Positions 41,111 through 50,991 of a stretch of 64,000 nucleotides of DNA are shown piece by piece (positions within the stretch are counted from its first letter, which is position 1; every line of letters starts with the position of its first letter). The notes below the pieces were generated by a model, which saw nothing but the letters and a program-made list of their open reading frames with translations, did no database searches and had not been told where the DNA came from. A program made the position numbers and the translations under genes. Source of the DNA: a bacterium (GTDB lineage Bacteria > UBP18 > UBA7526). Location of the stretch: NCBI GenBank assembly GCA_030619985.1, contig JAUXAI010000002.1, forward strand, positions 1 through 64,000, given 5' to 3'.

Positions 41111-42055
41111 ATGACAGAGATGAAAGCGACGAGGGACGGATATGGAGAGGCATTGGTAGAATTGGGAAAAACCAATCCCAAAGTGGTTGTCTTAGGTGCG
41201 GACTTAACCGATTCTACCCGGACATTGTGGTTTGCTGAGAAGTTTCCGGATCGGTTCTTCGAGATCGGGATTGCCGAGCAGGATATGCTCAATACTGCGG
41301 CTGGATTAAGTTTAACGGGCAAGATTCCCTTTGTCTCAACCTATGGGGTATTCATTGCCGGAAGGGCCTGGGATCAGATAAGGACTACCATCTGCTATGC
41401 TAACTTGAATGTCAAGATCGGAGGGGCCCATGGTGGGGTGAGCGTTGGCCCGGATGGTGCCACCCACCAGGCATTGGAGGAGATCACCTTGATGAGGGTA
41501 TTGCCCAATATGAAGGTCATCGTCCCCTGTGATGCCATCGAGACCTATAAGGCGACCATGAAGGCCGCAGAGATTAAAGGTCCGGTATATATCCGCTTTG
41601 GAAGGGAGAAGATACCAGTGATTACTAAGAAGGATACCCCTTTCAAGCTCGGAAAGGCGGCTACTTTCAGAGAAGGGAAGGACGTCTCTTTGATCGCCTG
41701 TGGCTATATGGTCTGTGAATCATTGAAGGCGGCAGAGAAGTTAGAGAAGAAGGGAGTAAGTGCCAGAGTAATTAACCTTCATACGATAAAGCCCATTGAT
41801 AAGGAGGCAATTATAAAGGCAGCTAAAGAGACCGGAGCCATCGTCGCCTGTGAGGAACATCAGATCATGGGAGGGTTTGGGAGTGCTGTAGCAGAGGTAG
41901 TAGTGGAGAACTATCCCGTCCCCATGAGGTTCATTGGCATTCAGGATAGGTTTGGAGAGTCGGGAACACCCGAGGAACTGATCAAAGAGTTTAACCTCGA
42001 TTCTAGCGATATCGTAAAGGCAGTAGAAGAAGTCCTGAAACACAAACACGGATGA
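41111..42055 (+). CDS. Transketolase, C-terminal subunit
   Basis: 314 residues from ATG 41111. VVVLGADLTDSTRT, FFEIGIAEQDMLNTAAGLSL with the catalytic Glu of the pyrimidine-binding half, GAHGGVSVGPDGATHQALEEI and the C-terminal fold (VINLHTIKPID). The last residues (KHKHG) and the TGA are supplied by the repeat word CAAACACGGATGA, as in two genes near 4.4 and 4.9 kb. Confidence 0.94.
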   Translation: MTEMKATRDGYGEALVELGKTNPKVVVLGADLTDSTRTLWFAEKFPDRFFEIGIAEQDMLNTAAGLSLTGKIPFVSTYGVFIAGRAWDQIRTTICYANLNVKIGGAHGGVSVGPDGATHQALEEITLMRVLPNMKVIVPCDAIETYKATMKAAEIKGPVYIRFGREKIPVITKKDTPFKLGKAATFREGKDVSLIACGYMVCESLKAAEKLEKKGVSARVINLHTIKPIDKEAIIKAAKETGAIVACEEHQIMGGFGSAVAEVVVENYPVPMRFIGIQDRFGESGTPEELIKEFNLDSSDIVKAVEEVLKHKHG

Positions 42056-42152
42056 GCACAGATTTACAAAAACGGATGGGCACGGATTAAATCAGTGCTA
42101 ATCAGTGTAGTAAAATCAGTGCAAATCTGTGATTAAGAAGGAGGAAAAAGAG
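42056..42152. repeat. GCACAGATT/AATCAGTG paired words
   Basis: GAGCACAGATT and GGGCACGGATT on the left; AATCAGTGCTAATCAGTG and AATCAGTGCAAATCTGTG on the right. AAGAAGGAGGAAAAAG is the ribosome site. Confidence 0.7.
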
Positions 42153-43796
42153 ATGCCAGTCTTTAAAAGGATTAAAGAGGTTCTGAAGAAAAAGTTGAAG
42201 AAGGAAGTGGTGAAGAAACTTCTTAAAGTGGAGGTGATACCCAAGGCCACCATAGCCCAGAAGATGGCAGAACTCAAAGAGAAGAGGGAGAAGATCCTCC
42301 TGGGAGGTGGAAAGGAGAAGATCGAGACCCAGCATAAGAAGGGAAAGCTCACGGCAAGAGAGAGGATCGATCTTTTGTTGGATGATGGAAGCTTTGAGGA
42401 GACGGACATCTTCGTTGAGCACCGGGCAAAGGAATTAGGGATGGATAAGAAGGAGCTCCCTGGTGAGGGAGTAGTCACCGGCTATGGTCATATAGATGGA
42501 AGAAGGGTCTGTCTCTTTGCCCAGGACTTCACAGTTGCTGGGGGTTCCTTAGGAGAGATGCACGCCCAGAAGATATGTAAGGTCATGGACCTGGCCATGA
42601 AGATGGGCGTTCCTCTAATTGGGATAAATGACTCTGGAGGAGCAAGGATTCAGGAAGGGGTGGATTCCCTAAAAGGTTATGGAGATATATTCTATAGGAA
42701 TACTATTGCCTCTGGAGTAATTCCCCAGATCTCGGTCATCTTAGGCCCCTGTGCCGGAGGGGCGGTCTATTCCCCGGCCATCACCGACTTTACCTTTATG
42801 GTGAAGGGGATTAGCAGGATGTTCATCACTGGCCCGGATGTGGTAAAGACCGTCACTGGTGAGGATGTTAGTCAGGAGGAGCTGGGAGGGGCCATGGCCC
42901 ATAACCAATTATCCGGGGTAGCCCACTTTGCCTGCGAATCTGAGGAGGAGGCCTTCAACCTCTTGAAGAAACTCTTAAGTTATATCCCTTCCAATAACCT
43001 GGAGGAGCCGGCCATCGTCGATCTTGGTGATGATCCCAATAGGCAGGATGAGACCTTAGCCAATCTGGTCCCCACCATCCCCAAGAAGCCCTATAATGTG
43101 CGGGATGTGATTGAGAAGGTGGTCGATGCTTCCGAGTTCTTCGAGATCCAGTCCTATTTCGCCCCCAATATGGTCATCGGCTTTGGAAGATTGAACGGTT
43201 ACTCCGTAGGCATTATTGCCAATCAGCCTAAGGTTCTGGCTGGGGTCTTGGATGTCAACTCCTCTGATAAGGCAGCCAGGTTTGTCAGATTCTGCGACTC
43301 TTTTAATATCCCTCTGGTTACCTTTGTCGATGTCCCAGGATACCTGCCCGGAACGGATCAGGAACACGGGGGAGTGATTAGGCATGGAGCAAAGCTCTTA
43401 TATGCCTACTCGGAGGCCACAGTGCCCAAATTAACCGTCATCCTGAGGAAGGCATACGGAGGGGCCTACATCGGGATGTGTTCTCGACACTTGGGAGCGG
43501 ATGCCGTCTATGCCTGGCCCACAGCAGAGATCGCGGTCATGGGCCCTCAGGGAGCAGCAGAGATCGTATATAAGAAGGAGATCGCCTCAAGCAAAAAGCC
43601 TCAAGAGATCCTCGCTCAAAAAGTGGCGGAGTATACAGAGAAGTTCGCCAATCCCTATGTTGCTGCCCACCGGGGATATGTGGATAAGGTCATTGAACCC
43701 TATGAGACGAGACCACAACTCATCAAGGCTCTTGAGATGTTCTCTTCAAAGGGAGAGTCCCGACCCCAGAAGAAGCACGGGAACATCCCGTTGTAA
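42153..43796 (+). CDS. Acyl-CoA carboxylase carboxyltransferase subunit
   Basis: 547 residues from ATG 42153. The first 35 residues are strongly basic ([20 protein letters not shown]). [63 protein letters not shown] and [29 protein letters not shown] identify the propionyl-CoA/methylmalonyl-CoA family. It moves the carboxyl group between biotin and an acyl-CoA. With the two carriers and biotin carboxylase downstream it should be an ATP-dependent carboxylase; a decarboxylase role cannot be excluded. Confidence 0.93.
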   Translation: MPVFKRIKEVLKKKLKKEVVKKLLKVEVIPKATIAQKMAELKEKREKILLGGGKEKIETQHKKGKLTARERIDLLLDDGSFEETDIFVEHRAKELGMDKKELPGEGVVTGYGHIDGRRVCLFAQDFTVAGGSLGEMHAQKICKVMDLAMKMGVPLIGINDSGGARIQEGVDSLKGYGDIFYRNTIASGVIPQISVILGPCAGGAVYSPAITDFTFMVKGISRMFITGPDVVKTVTGEDVSQEELGGAMAHNQLSGVAHFACESEEEAFNLLKKLLSYIPSNNLEEPAIVDLGDDPNRQDETLANLVPTIPKKPYNVRDVIEKVVDASEFFEIQSYFAPNMVIGFGRLNGYSVGIIANQPKVLAGVLDVNSSDKAARFVRFCDSFNIPLVTFVDVPGYLPGTDQEHGGVIRHGAKLLYAYSEATVPKLTVILRKAYGGAYIGMCSRHLGADAVYAWPTAEIAVMGPQGAAEIVYKKEIASSKKPQEILAQKVAEYTEKFANPYVAAHRGYVDKVIEPYETRPQLIKALEMFSSKGESRPQKKHGNIPL

Positions 43797-43912
43797 AAGT
43801 AACCAGAAGTTAACAAGTTACAAGTTAACAAGGATATAAGTTAACACGAAACTTACTTATCAACTTGTCAACTTATTAACTTGTTAACTAATTCCGAGTG
43901 AAACGAGGATGA
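43797..43912. repeat. Paired GTTAACAAGTT/AACTTGTCAACTT repeat
   Basis: AAGTTAACAAGTTACAAGTT on the left, ATCAACTTGTCAACTTATTA on the right, then TCCGAGTGAAACGAGGATGA as ribosome-site module. Confidence 0.78.
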
Positions 43913-44185
43913 ATGGCAGGTTTTCCTATTCCCAGGGTACCCATTATTACTCCCCACCAGATTATTGTTATTGCCCCCATTACGGGAATAATCATGGAGA
44001 TTAAGAAGAGGGTGGGTAATAGAGTGAAGGCCGGAGATACGCTCCTTATCCTAGAGGCTATGAAGATGGAGAATGAGATTGTAACCCCAGGATTAGGAGT
44101 AGTAAAAGAGATAAGGGTTAAGAAGGGCCAGAAGGTTAAGACTGGTGCTCCCCTAGTAGTCATTACCCCTTTAGGGAAAAAGTGA
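43913..44185 (+). CDS. Biotin carboxyl carrier protein, short
   Basis: 90 residues: a biotinyl domain alone. The biotin lysine is in [13 protein letters not shown], with [26 protein letters not shown] before and [13 protein letters not shown] after. Its TGA overlaps the ATG of the biotin carboxylase gene. A second carrier follows that gene, so the complex may have two interchangeable carriers. Confidence 0.9.
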   Translation: MAGFPIPRVPIITPHQIIVIAPITGIIMEIKKRVGNRVKAGDTLLILEAMKMENEIVTPGLGVVKEIRVKKGQKVKTGAPLVVITPLGKK

Positions 44186-45699
44186 TGTTCAAGAAGATAC
44201 TGATCGCCAATCGGGGAGAGATTGCGGTAAGGATCATCAGGGCCTGCCGGGAACTGGGCATCCAGACCGTGGCTATCTACTCCTCAGTTGATAGAGCAAG
44301 CCTCTACGTCAAGCTGGCGCACGAGGCCTATTTATTAGGAGGACCCCAACCCAAGGAGAGCTACCTCAATATGAAAAAGATCATCGAGATCGCTAAGTCA
44401 AGTGGGGCCCAGGCCATCCATCCGGGATATGGCTTCTTGGCAGAGAATCCAAAGTTTGTTAAATTATGTGAGAAGAATAGAATAAAGTTCATCGGCCCAG
44501 ATTCCCTCACCATGGAGAGGGTGGGGAATAAGCTCTTGGCCAGAAAGATTGTGGAGGAGGCCGGGGTTCCTATAATACCGGGTTCAAAAGAACCGATAAA
44601 GAGTAATAAGGAGGCCCGGGATTTGGCCCGAAGATTAGGGCTTCCGATAATAATCAAGGCCGCCTTTGGTGGAGGAGGGAGGGGGCTGCGCCGGGTGAAT
44701 AAGTTAAAAGAGTTGCCTGGTGCTTTGAAAGTGGCACGCCTTGAAGCCCGGGTCTCCTTTGATGACCCTTCTCTCTATATTGAGAAGTATATCAGGAATC
44801 CCAAGCACATCGAGGTTCAGATATTGGCCGATGAGCATAATAATATGATTCATCTTGGGGAGAGGGACTGCACTATACAGAGAAGGTATCAGAAACTTTT
44901 AGAGGAGACGCCCTCTCCAGTGGTCGATGAGAAATTGAGAAATAGATTGGGAGAGGCAGCGCTAAAGGCCGCAAAAGCCGTGGAATATACTAATGCTGGG
45001 ACGGTAGAATTTATCTTAGATGAGAGAAAGAACTTCTACTTTATTGAGATCAATGCCAGAATCCAGGTGGAGCACTCTGTTACTGAGAGAGTAACCGGGG
45101 TGGATCTAGTTAAGGCTCAGATAAGATTGGCCACTGGTGAGAGGTTACGTTTCAGGCAGAAAGATATTTCCTTAGATGGATGTGCTATGGAGTGCCGAAT
45201 AAATGTTGAAGATCCCTTGAATGACTTTACTCCTTCTCCAGGAACGATCAGAAACCTGAGATTCCCAGGAGGGCTGGGAGTAAGGGTAGATAGCTCTATC
45301 TATTCCGGGTATACCATTCCTCTATACTACGATACCCTGATCGCCAAGCTCACTGTCTGGGGGAAGGACAGGGAAGAGGTGATAAGAAGGATGGGAGCGG
45401 CCTTGAATGAATTCATTATCGAAGGGGTGAAGACCACTGTTCCCTTACATAAGGCCATTCTCTGTGAAAGGGATTTTCAAAGGGGAAGGATAAGCCTCTC
45501 CTTCATTGAGAGGCATAGGTTACTTAAGAGGTTAAAGGTGAATAATCGGGCCTCAGAGAAGATAGCAGTCATTGCCGGCTGTCTCCTCGCCTATCGGAAC
45601 TGTAAGAAACCCCCTCTAAAAAGGGAGAAGAAGAGAGAGAATCTCTGGAGGAGAGGGTTCGCCGAAAGCAAGTGGCAGAGAGGATTGAAGAAGATATGA
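44185..45699 (+). CDS. Biotin carboxylase
   Basis: 504 residues. [36 protein letters not shown], the ATP-grasp loop [41 protein letters not shown] and [14 protein letters not shown] are canonical. It carboxylates biotin with bicarbonate and ATP. About 55 residues beyond the usual AccC end form a basic tail ([18 protein letters not shown]). Its TGA overlaps the next ATG at 45696. Confidence 0.95.
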   Translation: MFKKILIANRGEIAVRIIRACRELGIQTVAIYSSVDRASLYVKLAHEAYLLGGPQPKESYLNMKKIIEIAKSSGAQAIHPGYGFLAENPKFVKLCEKNRIKFIGPDSLTMERVGNKLLARKIVEEAGVPIIPGSKEPIKSNKEARDLARRLGLPIIIKAAFGGGGRGLRRVNKLKELPGALKVARLEARVSFDDPSLYIEKYIRNPKHIEVQILADEHNNMIHLGERDCTIQRRYQKLLEETPSPVVDEKLRNRLGEAALKAAKAVEYTNAGTVEFILDERKNFYFIEINARIQVEHSVTERVTGVDLVKAQIRLATGERLRFRQKDISLDGCAMECRINVEDPLNDFTPSPGTIRNLRFPGGLGVRVDSSIYSGYTIPLYYDTLIAKLTVWGKDREEVIRRMGAALNEFIIEGVKTTVPLHKAILCERDFQRGRISLSFIERHRLLKRLKVNNRASEKIAVIAGCLLAYRNCKKPPLKREKKRENLWRRGFAESKWQRGLKKI

Positions 45700-46178
45700 G
45701 ATTCCGGGTCGCTGTTGGTAACGATCACTATCAGGTAGAGGTAAAGGAACCGGGGATGATCGTCGTGAACGGCAGGCCATATCATGTCGATTTGAACCAG
45801 GACTCCCTTCTGGTCAATAACCGCTCCTATGAGATATCCTCTTTGGAGGAGGAGAATGGCCTTCCTACCCTGATCTCTGTCAATCAGGAGATCTATCGTT
45901 TAGAGATAGAGGAGGCAGAGAAGCTTGCTGGCCGACGAAAGATAGAGAGATTAGAAGGAAAAGAAGAGGGAACCATTATCTCACCCATGAGTGGCCAGAT
46001 AATAAGTGTTGAGGCCCATGAAGGAGATCGGGTGGAGAAGAACGAGGTCATCCTCATTTTGGAGGCCATGAAGATGGAGAGTGAAGTCTTTAGTCCCAAG
46101 GAGGGAAGAATAAAGGAGATCCAGGTGGCCAAGGGGGATATGGTAAATACCGGAGATGTCTTAGCAATCATAGAATAA
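45696..46178 (+). CDS. Biotin carboxyl carrier protein, long
   Basis: 160 residues. The N-terminal 90 form a beta-rich domain like the non-biotin part of acyl-CoA carboxylase carriers (VVNGRPYHVDLNQD, INQEIYRLEI-like). The biotinyl domain has ISPMSGQIISVEAHEGDRV and [15 protein letters not shown] with the biotin lysine. It overlaps the carboxylase gene by four bases and resembles the end of fused acyl-CoA carboxylase alpha chains, here a separate gene. Confidence 0.92.
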   Translation: MRFRVAVGNDHYQVEVKEPGMIVVNGRPYHVDLNQDSLLVNNRSYEISSLEEENGLPTLISVNQEIYRLEIEEAEKLAGRRKIERLEGKEEGTIISPMSGQIISVEAHEGDRVEKNEVILILEAMKMESEVFSPKEGRIKEIQVAKGDMVNTGDVLAIIE

Positions 46179-46275
46179 GTAGTGGATATGGGATGTGAGT
46201 AATGAGATGTGAGATTGAAAATCCCAAATCGCAGATCACACATCCCACATCGCTTTCGTCTATTGGGGAGGAAGG
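46179..46275. repeat. Paired GGGATGTGAG/CACATCCC repeat
   Basis: ATGGGATGTGAG words on the left, CACACATCCCACATCG on the right. The same heptamer word (ACATCCC) forms the array inside the pduS-like gene. Confidence 0.78.
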
Positions 46276-47463
46276 GTGAAGAAGCCGTTAAAGGGAATTA
46301 GGGTCTTAGACTTTACCAGAGTTTTAGCTGGACCTTACTGCGCCATGATGCTCTGTGATATGGGAGCAGAGGTGATAAAGGTTGAGAGACCCAGAACTGG
46401 TGACGATGCCCGCTTCTTCGGTCCCTTCATTAAAGGGGAGAGCGGCTACTATATGAGCCTCAATCGGGGGAAGAAGTCCATCACTTTAAACCTGAAGCAT
46501 GAGGAAGGAAAGAAGATTGTAAGAAGATTAATAAAGAAGGTAGATGTTATCTTGGAGAACTTTCGACCAGGGACTATGGATAAACTAGGCTTTGGTTACG
46601 AAGATGTTAAGAAGATAAATCCCAGGGTAATCTATGCCTCAACCTCTGGCTATGGCCAGACCGGGCCCATATCCCGGATGGCAGGATATGACATCGTTGC
46701 CCAGGCAGTGGGCGGAATAATGTCCATCACCGGCTCTCCCGATGGTCCTCCTACCAGGGTGGGAACCTCCATCGCTGATATCTTAGCCGGGATGTTCACC
46801 GCTTATGGAATAATGATCGCTCTCTATAATCGAGAACAGACGGGGAAGGGTTCCCGGATCGATGTGGCCATGGTCGACTCCGTAGCCTCTGTTTTAGAGA
46901 ATGCCATCATAAGATACTTTGCTACGGGAAAATCACCCACGCCCATTGGATCGAGACATCCTTCTCTGGCGCCCTTTGACATGTTTAGGGCCAAGGATGG
47001 CTATATGGTAATCGCCATCGGCAATGAGAATCTATGGTATCGTTTCTGTCAAGCGATAGGGAAAAAGGAACTCCTCAAGGATCCCAGGCTTGCGAATAAT
47101 AAAAAGAGAGTGAAGAATGAAAGGATTCTTAAATCCCTGATTGAGAGATGGACAAAGAAAAAGACGGTTAAAGAACTTTTAATTATCTTTAATAAACGGG
47201 GTATTCCCTGCGGCCCGGTGAATAGCATGGAGAGGATGGTGCGCCATCCTCAGATTCTATTTCGCAACATGATCCAAGAGATCAAACATCCTGCAGCGGG
47301 AAGGATCAAGATGGCTGGAATTCCTCTAAAGATGGCTGGATTCTCAGACAAAATTCCTGGACGACCCCCCTTATTAGGAGAGCATACAGAAGAAATCTTA
47401 AGAAAGTATCTCAGGTATAGCCCAAAAAGAATTAAAGCATTAAAGAAAGAGGGAGTAATTTAA
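46276..47463 (+). CDS. Class III CoA transferase (CaiB/BaiF family)
   Basis: 395 residues, GTG start after GGGGAGGAAGG. GIRVLDFTRVLAGPYCAMMLCDMGAEVIKVE is the family's opening, GPFIKGESGYYMSLNRGKKSI follows, and SGYGQTGPISRMAGYDIVAQAVGG precedes the catalytic region. It moves CoA between carboxylic acids. The substrates are unknown; the carboxylase set before and aldehyde oxidoreductase after suggest an acid or CoA ester made in the pathway. Confidence 0.92.
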   Translation: MKKPLKGIRVLDFTRVLAGPYCAMMLCDMGAEVIKVERPRTGDDARFFGPFIKGESGYYMSLNRGKKSITLNLKHEEGKKIVRRLIKKVDVILENFRPGTMDKLGFGYEDVKKINPRVIYASTSGYGQTGPISRMAGYDIVAQAVGGIMSITGSPDGPPTRVGTSIADILAGMFTAYGIMIALYNREQTGKGSRIDVAMVDSVASVLENAIIRYFATGKSPTPIGSRHPSLAPFDMFRAKDGYMVIAIGNENLWYRFCQAIGKKELLKDPRLANNKKRVKNERILKSLIERWTKKKTVKELLIIFNKRGIPCGPVNSMERMVRHPQILFRNMIQEIKHPAAGRIKMAGIPLKMAGFSDKIPGRPPLLGEHTEEILRKYLRYSPKRIKALKKEGVI

Positions 47464-47562
47464 ACGCGGATTCATACGGATTGATTACGGATTCATACGG
47501 ATTTATCTGTGCTCATCCGTGTCATAATCAGCGCTAATCTGTGTATAAAGAGGTTTACAAAG
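47464..47562. repeat. ACGGATTGATT/AATCTGTG words and portable leader
   Basis: CATACGGATT words on the left, ATCTGTGCTCATCCGTG on the right, ending in AGAGGTTTACAAAG before a TTG start. Confidence 0.72.
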
Positions 47563-49395
47563 TTGAATTACGGGTATCAAGGAAAGATACTGGAAGTCGA
47601 TCTCACCGCTCAGAAGATATCCCAAAGAGAAGTAAGTGAGGAGGATGTTGAGAAGTACCTCATGGGAAGCGGCCTATCAGCCAAGATATTATCTGAAGAG
47701 TCTGATCTATCCCTTGACCCCTTCGATCCGCGTAATCCGTTGATCTTTATGGCTGGCCTTTTGACTGGAACCATGGTTCCTACTGCCTGTAAGTTAAGCG
47801 TCTGTAGTAAGAGCCCTCTGACTGGGATATGGAATGAGTCCACAGTAGGGGGTCACTGGCCCGCCCAGTTCAAATTCACAGGATATGATGGAATAATCAT
47901 TAGAGGAAAATCAGCGAAGCCGGTCTATCTCTGGATTAATGATGAGAAATGCGAAATGCGGGATGCGGAAGGCGTTTGGGGAAGAGATACTTTTGAGACG
48001 AATGAGATATTGAAGAAAGAGACGGATGAGAAGGCACTTGTGGCCTCCATCGGCCAAGCGGGAGAAAACCTATCTAAGATTTCCAGCATTGTCTTCGATG
48101 GAATGAATGCCCGGAATGCTGCCCGAGGTGGACTGGGAGCAGTGATGGGCTCCAAGTTCCTGAAGGCCATTGTGGTAAGAGGAAAGAAGAGACCAGAGGT
48201 TAAGGATCGGGAGGCCTTAAGAGAACTATTGAAGAAGGAGATTCCAGCAATAAAGGAGAAGGCAGAGGGATTGAGCGCATTCGGAACATCAGGTGGCGCA
48301 GTAGCGGTTGAATCCTTCGGTGACCTACCAATAAAAAACTGGCAACTGGGCTCCTGGGAAGAGGGGATTAAGAGAATATCTGGACAGAAGATGAGGGAAA
48401 CGATCTGGGTGAGGCACTACCACTGCTTTGCCTGTCCCATAGGCTGTGCCAAGATTGTCAAAGGCGATGGGAAGTATGGAAAATTCTATGGCCACTATCC
48501 AGAATATGAGACGGTGGCCCTGCTGGGGGCAAACTGTTTGAATAATGATTTAGAACTCCTGGCCTATACAAATGAGTTATGTAACAGATTCGGACTGGAT
48601 ACCATCTCTACGGGAAATACTTTGGCCTTTGCTATGGAGTGCTATGAAAAAGGAAAGATTACCAAAGAGGACACGGATGGTCTTGAGATAAAGTGGGGAG
48701 CGCCAAAGGCCATGATTACTCTCATAAATCAGATTGCCGAGAAAGAGGGATTCGCTGGAGAATATCTAATAGATGGCCCAGTCTTTGCAGCGGAAAGAAT
48801 TGGCAAAAGAACGATGGAGTTTGTTTCCCAGACAAAGGGCCTTGACTACCCCGCCCACGATCCTCGAGGACACTTTAGTATGGCCCTCTCCTATGCTACG
48901 TCAGTAAGAGGTGCCTGCCACTTAGAGGGATTGACCTATTTCCTCGATCGGGGACTAAAGATAGAAGACTTTGGGTATGTAGAACCACCCGATCAGTTTA
49001 AAGAAGAGGATAAGCCGGAGATCGTCTATAACCTACAAAACTTCTTATCTATCTATAACCCCTTAGGTATCTGCAAGTTCCTGATGGGAAGGGCAGAGCC
49101 CTCCCAGGTCGCAAGGTGGGTTAATAGGGTCACCGGCTTTGAGATGGATAAGAGAGAACTCTTGAAGGTCGGGGAAAGGTTATTCAATCTTAAGAGACTC
49201 TATGATATAAAATTAGGAATCTCAGGTAAGGATGATACTTTACCCCAACGCTTATTAACTGCTAAGCCGGATGGCAAGGCAAAGGGAAAGGTCCCTGATC
49301 TGAAGAAGATGCTTCCTGAATACTATAGACTTCGGGGCTGGAATGAAAAGGGAATCCCCACCAAGGAGAGGTTAAAGGAACTAGATTTAGTATAA
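47563..49395 (+). CDS. aor: Aldehyde:ferredoxin oxidoreductase (tungsten type)
   Basis: 610 residues from TTG 47563, set by GAGGTTTACAAAG and by the family start NYGYQGKILEVDLT. It oxidises aldehydes to acids with ferredoxin, using a tungsto-bispterin. CFACPIGCAKI (CxxCxxxC) with Cys in LGICKF binds the [4Fe-4S] cluster; FDGMNARNAARGGLGAVMGSK and the GLDTISTGNTLAFAMECYE region are typical. An in-frame heptamer array (47946-47973) lies in the first domain. It may consume malonate semialdehyde or acetaldehyde from neighbouring pathways. Confidence 0.94.
   Translation: MNYGYQGKILEVDLTAQKISQREVSEEDVEKYLMGSGLSAKILSEESDLSLDPFDPRNPLIFMAGLLTGTMVPTACKLSVCSKSPLTGIWNESTVGGHWPAQFKFTGYDGIIIRGKSAKPVYLWINDEKCEMRDAEGVWGRDTFETNEILKKETDEKALVASIGQAGENLSKISSIVFDGMNARNAARGGLGAVMGSKFLKAIVVRGKKRPEVKDREALRELLKKEIPAIKEKAEGLSAFGTSGGAVAVESFGDLPIKNWQLGSWEEGIKRISGQKMRETIWVRHYHCFACPIGCAKIVKGDGKYGKFYGHYPEYETVALLGANCLNNDLELLAYTNELCNRFGLDTISTGNTLAFAMECYEKGKITKEDTDGLEIKWGAPKAMITLINQIAEKEGFAGEYLIDGPVFAAERIGKRTMEFVSQTKGLDYPAHDPRGHFSMALSYATSVRGACHLEGLTYFLDRGLKIEDFGYVEPPDQFKEEDKPEIVYNLQNFLSIYNPLGICKFLMGRAEPSQVARWVNRVTGFEMDKRELLKVGERLFNLKRLYDIKLGISGKDDTLPQRLLTAKPDGKAKGKVPDLKKMLPEYYRLRGWNEKGIPTKERLKELDLV
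47946..47973 (+). repeat. In-frame heptamer array (GAAATGC-type x4) inside aor
   Basis: Units GAAATGC, GAAATGC, GGGATGC, GGAAGGC, 7-base period, coding KCEMRDAEG. Confidence 0.75.
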
Positions 49396-49407
49396 AAGGA
49401 GGTAACT

Positions 49408-50316
49408 ATGGCAAAAGTAGTAAGAGGGGGATTAATTCAGGCCAAGAATGTTGTTCCGCCAACCAAGGATACTTCCAAGATGAGTGAGAAGAAAATCAAG
49501 AAGGAGATTGATGAAATTAAGGAGGCCATGTTAGAGAAGCATATTAAGATGACAGAGAAAGCAGCAAAGAAAGGGGTTCAGGTCTTATGCTATGAGGAAC
49601 TCTTCAACGTTCCTTACTTCCCGGCAGAGCATCATATGAGATGGTACTATGCCGCAGAGCCCATCCCTGGACCAACCACAAAAGAGATCGCAAAATTGGC
49701 CAAGAAACATTCTATGGTCATCGTGGTTCCTATCTATGAAAGGGCCATGGCCGGGGTCTATTACAACTCGGCAGCGGTCATCGATGCTGATGGCAAGTTA
49801 TTGGGAACTACCAGGAAGATGCACATCCCCCATGTCCATCCCGGATTCTATGAGAAGTATTACTTCAAGCCGGGAAATACAGACTATCCTGTCTTCCAGA
49901 CTGCCTATGCCAAGGTTGCGCCTTACATCTGTTATGATAGACATTTCCCTGACGGAGCGAGGATCCTGGGATTGCATGGATGTGAGATTATGTTCAATCC
50001 TTCTGCCACTACGGCCGGGGTTTCGAAATATCTTTGGGAGTTAGAGCAGCCGGCCCATGCCGTGGCCAACGGTTACTTTGTGGGAGCAATAAATAGGGTA
50101 GGGACGGAGAAGCCCTGGAACTGGGGAAGGTTCTATGGCTCCAGTTACTTCTGCAATCCAAAGGGAAAGATCATTGCCCAGGCAAGTGAGAACAAGGATG
50201 AATTGGTAGTAGCCGATCTTGACCTGGATGAGATCGAAGAGATAAGGCAGGCCTGGCAGTTCTATAGAGACAGAAGACCAGAGACCTACGGAGACCTGAC
50301 GAAACTTTTACCGTAA
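49408..50316 (+). CDS. Beta-ureidopropionase-like nitrilase-superfamily amidohydrolase
   Basis: 302 residues. The catalytic triad is visible: Glu in CYEELFNVPYF, Lys in TTRKMHIPH and Cys in PYICYDRHFPDGAR. It should release beta-alanine, CO2 and ammonia from N-carbamoyl-beta-alanine, the third step of reductive pyrimidine breakdown; N-carbamoylputrescine is the main alternative substrate. Dihydropyrimidinase, an aminotransferase and dihydropyrimidine dehydrogenase follow, which favours the pyrimidine role. AAAAGGAGGTAACT precedes ATG 49408. Confidence 0.9.
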   Translation: MAKVVRGGLIQAKNVVPPTKDTSKMSEKKIKKEIDEIKEAMLEKHIKMTEKAAKKGVQVLCYEELFNVPYFPAEHHMRWYYAAEPIPGPTTKEIAKLAKKHSMVIVVPIYERAMAGVYYNSAAVIDADGKLLGTTRKMHIPHVHPGFYEKYYFKPGNTDYPVFQTAYAKVAPYICYDRHFPDGARILGLHGCEIMFNPSATTAGVSKYLWELEQPAHAVANGYFVGAINRVGTEKPWNWGRFYGSSYFCNPKGKIIAQASENKDELVVADLDLDEIEEIRQAWQFYRDRRPETYGDLTKLLP

Positions 50317-50395
50317 ACGCAGATAATTTAGTTCGGAGTTAGGAGATCAAGCCATTACTTTCACGAAGAACGAGGAAAGGAGAAAATGAATAAAG

Positions 50396-50875
50396 ATGAA
50401 GAAATTATTGATTATTGGGGTTTTAGCAGCGGTGGGAGTAGTTTATTTGGGTTGTGCAAAGGAAGAGGCCGGGCGCAAATTTCCAACACAAATAGAAGAG
50501 TACTCTAAAAAAGCAATTACTAATCTGCCATTATGTCCGAGTATGGAATCTAGTATTATGATAACTTATACTGGCCGTCGAGGTTGGGCAGTTGTATTTT
50601 ATGGAGCATATAAAACTGAAGAAGCGGCTAAGATAGAGTACAATAAGGCAGAAGAAAACGGACGTAAAAGGTACGAAGTGGGAGACATCGAAGGTAGGTA
50701 TAAGACTTCATTTTTGCATAATACGGTTAATGTATCTTTTGGCTGGCGGGAAGGAAAAATTTTTAAAATCGTAACCATTAGTAAACAAAAGCAGGCAAAC
50801 GAAAACATTGATGATATTGAAGAACAATTAAAAGAAAAATTACCCTTGTTTATTGACGCATTTAAGGGATTATAA
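50396..50875 (+). CDS. Lipoprotein, unknown
   Basis: 159 residues. Signal peptide with lipobox (VVYLGC). The mature part is a mixed fold (IMITYTGRRGWAVVFYGAYKTEEAAKIEYNKAE) with a lysine-rich end. No family recognised. It and the next two genes interrupt the pyrimidine set and have more A/T-rich third positions. Confidence 0.65.
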   Translation: MKKLLIIGVLAAVGVVYLGCAKEEAGRKFPTQIEEYSKKAITNLPLCPSMESSIMITYTGRRGWAVVFYGAYKTEEAAKIEYNKAEENGRKRYEVGDIEGRYKTSFLHNTVNVSFGWREGKIFKIVTISKQKQANENIDDIEEQLKEKLPLFIDAFKGL

Positions 50876-50991
50876 AGTAGTTATACCGCTTGGGGGTACA
50901 ATTTTAGCTCGTCCACACTCATTCCATTCCCGGTCGCTTAATGGAGAGTTATCGAAAATTGCTTTAGAACGAATGTAGGAAATAAAAGGAC

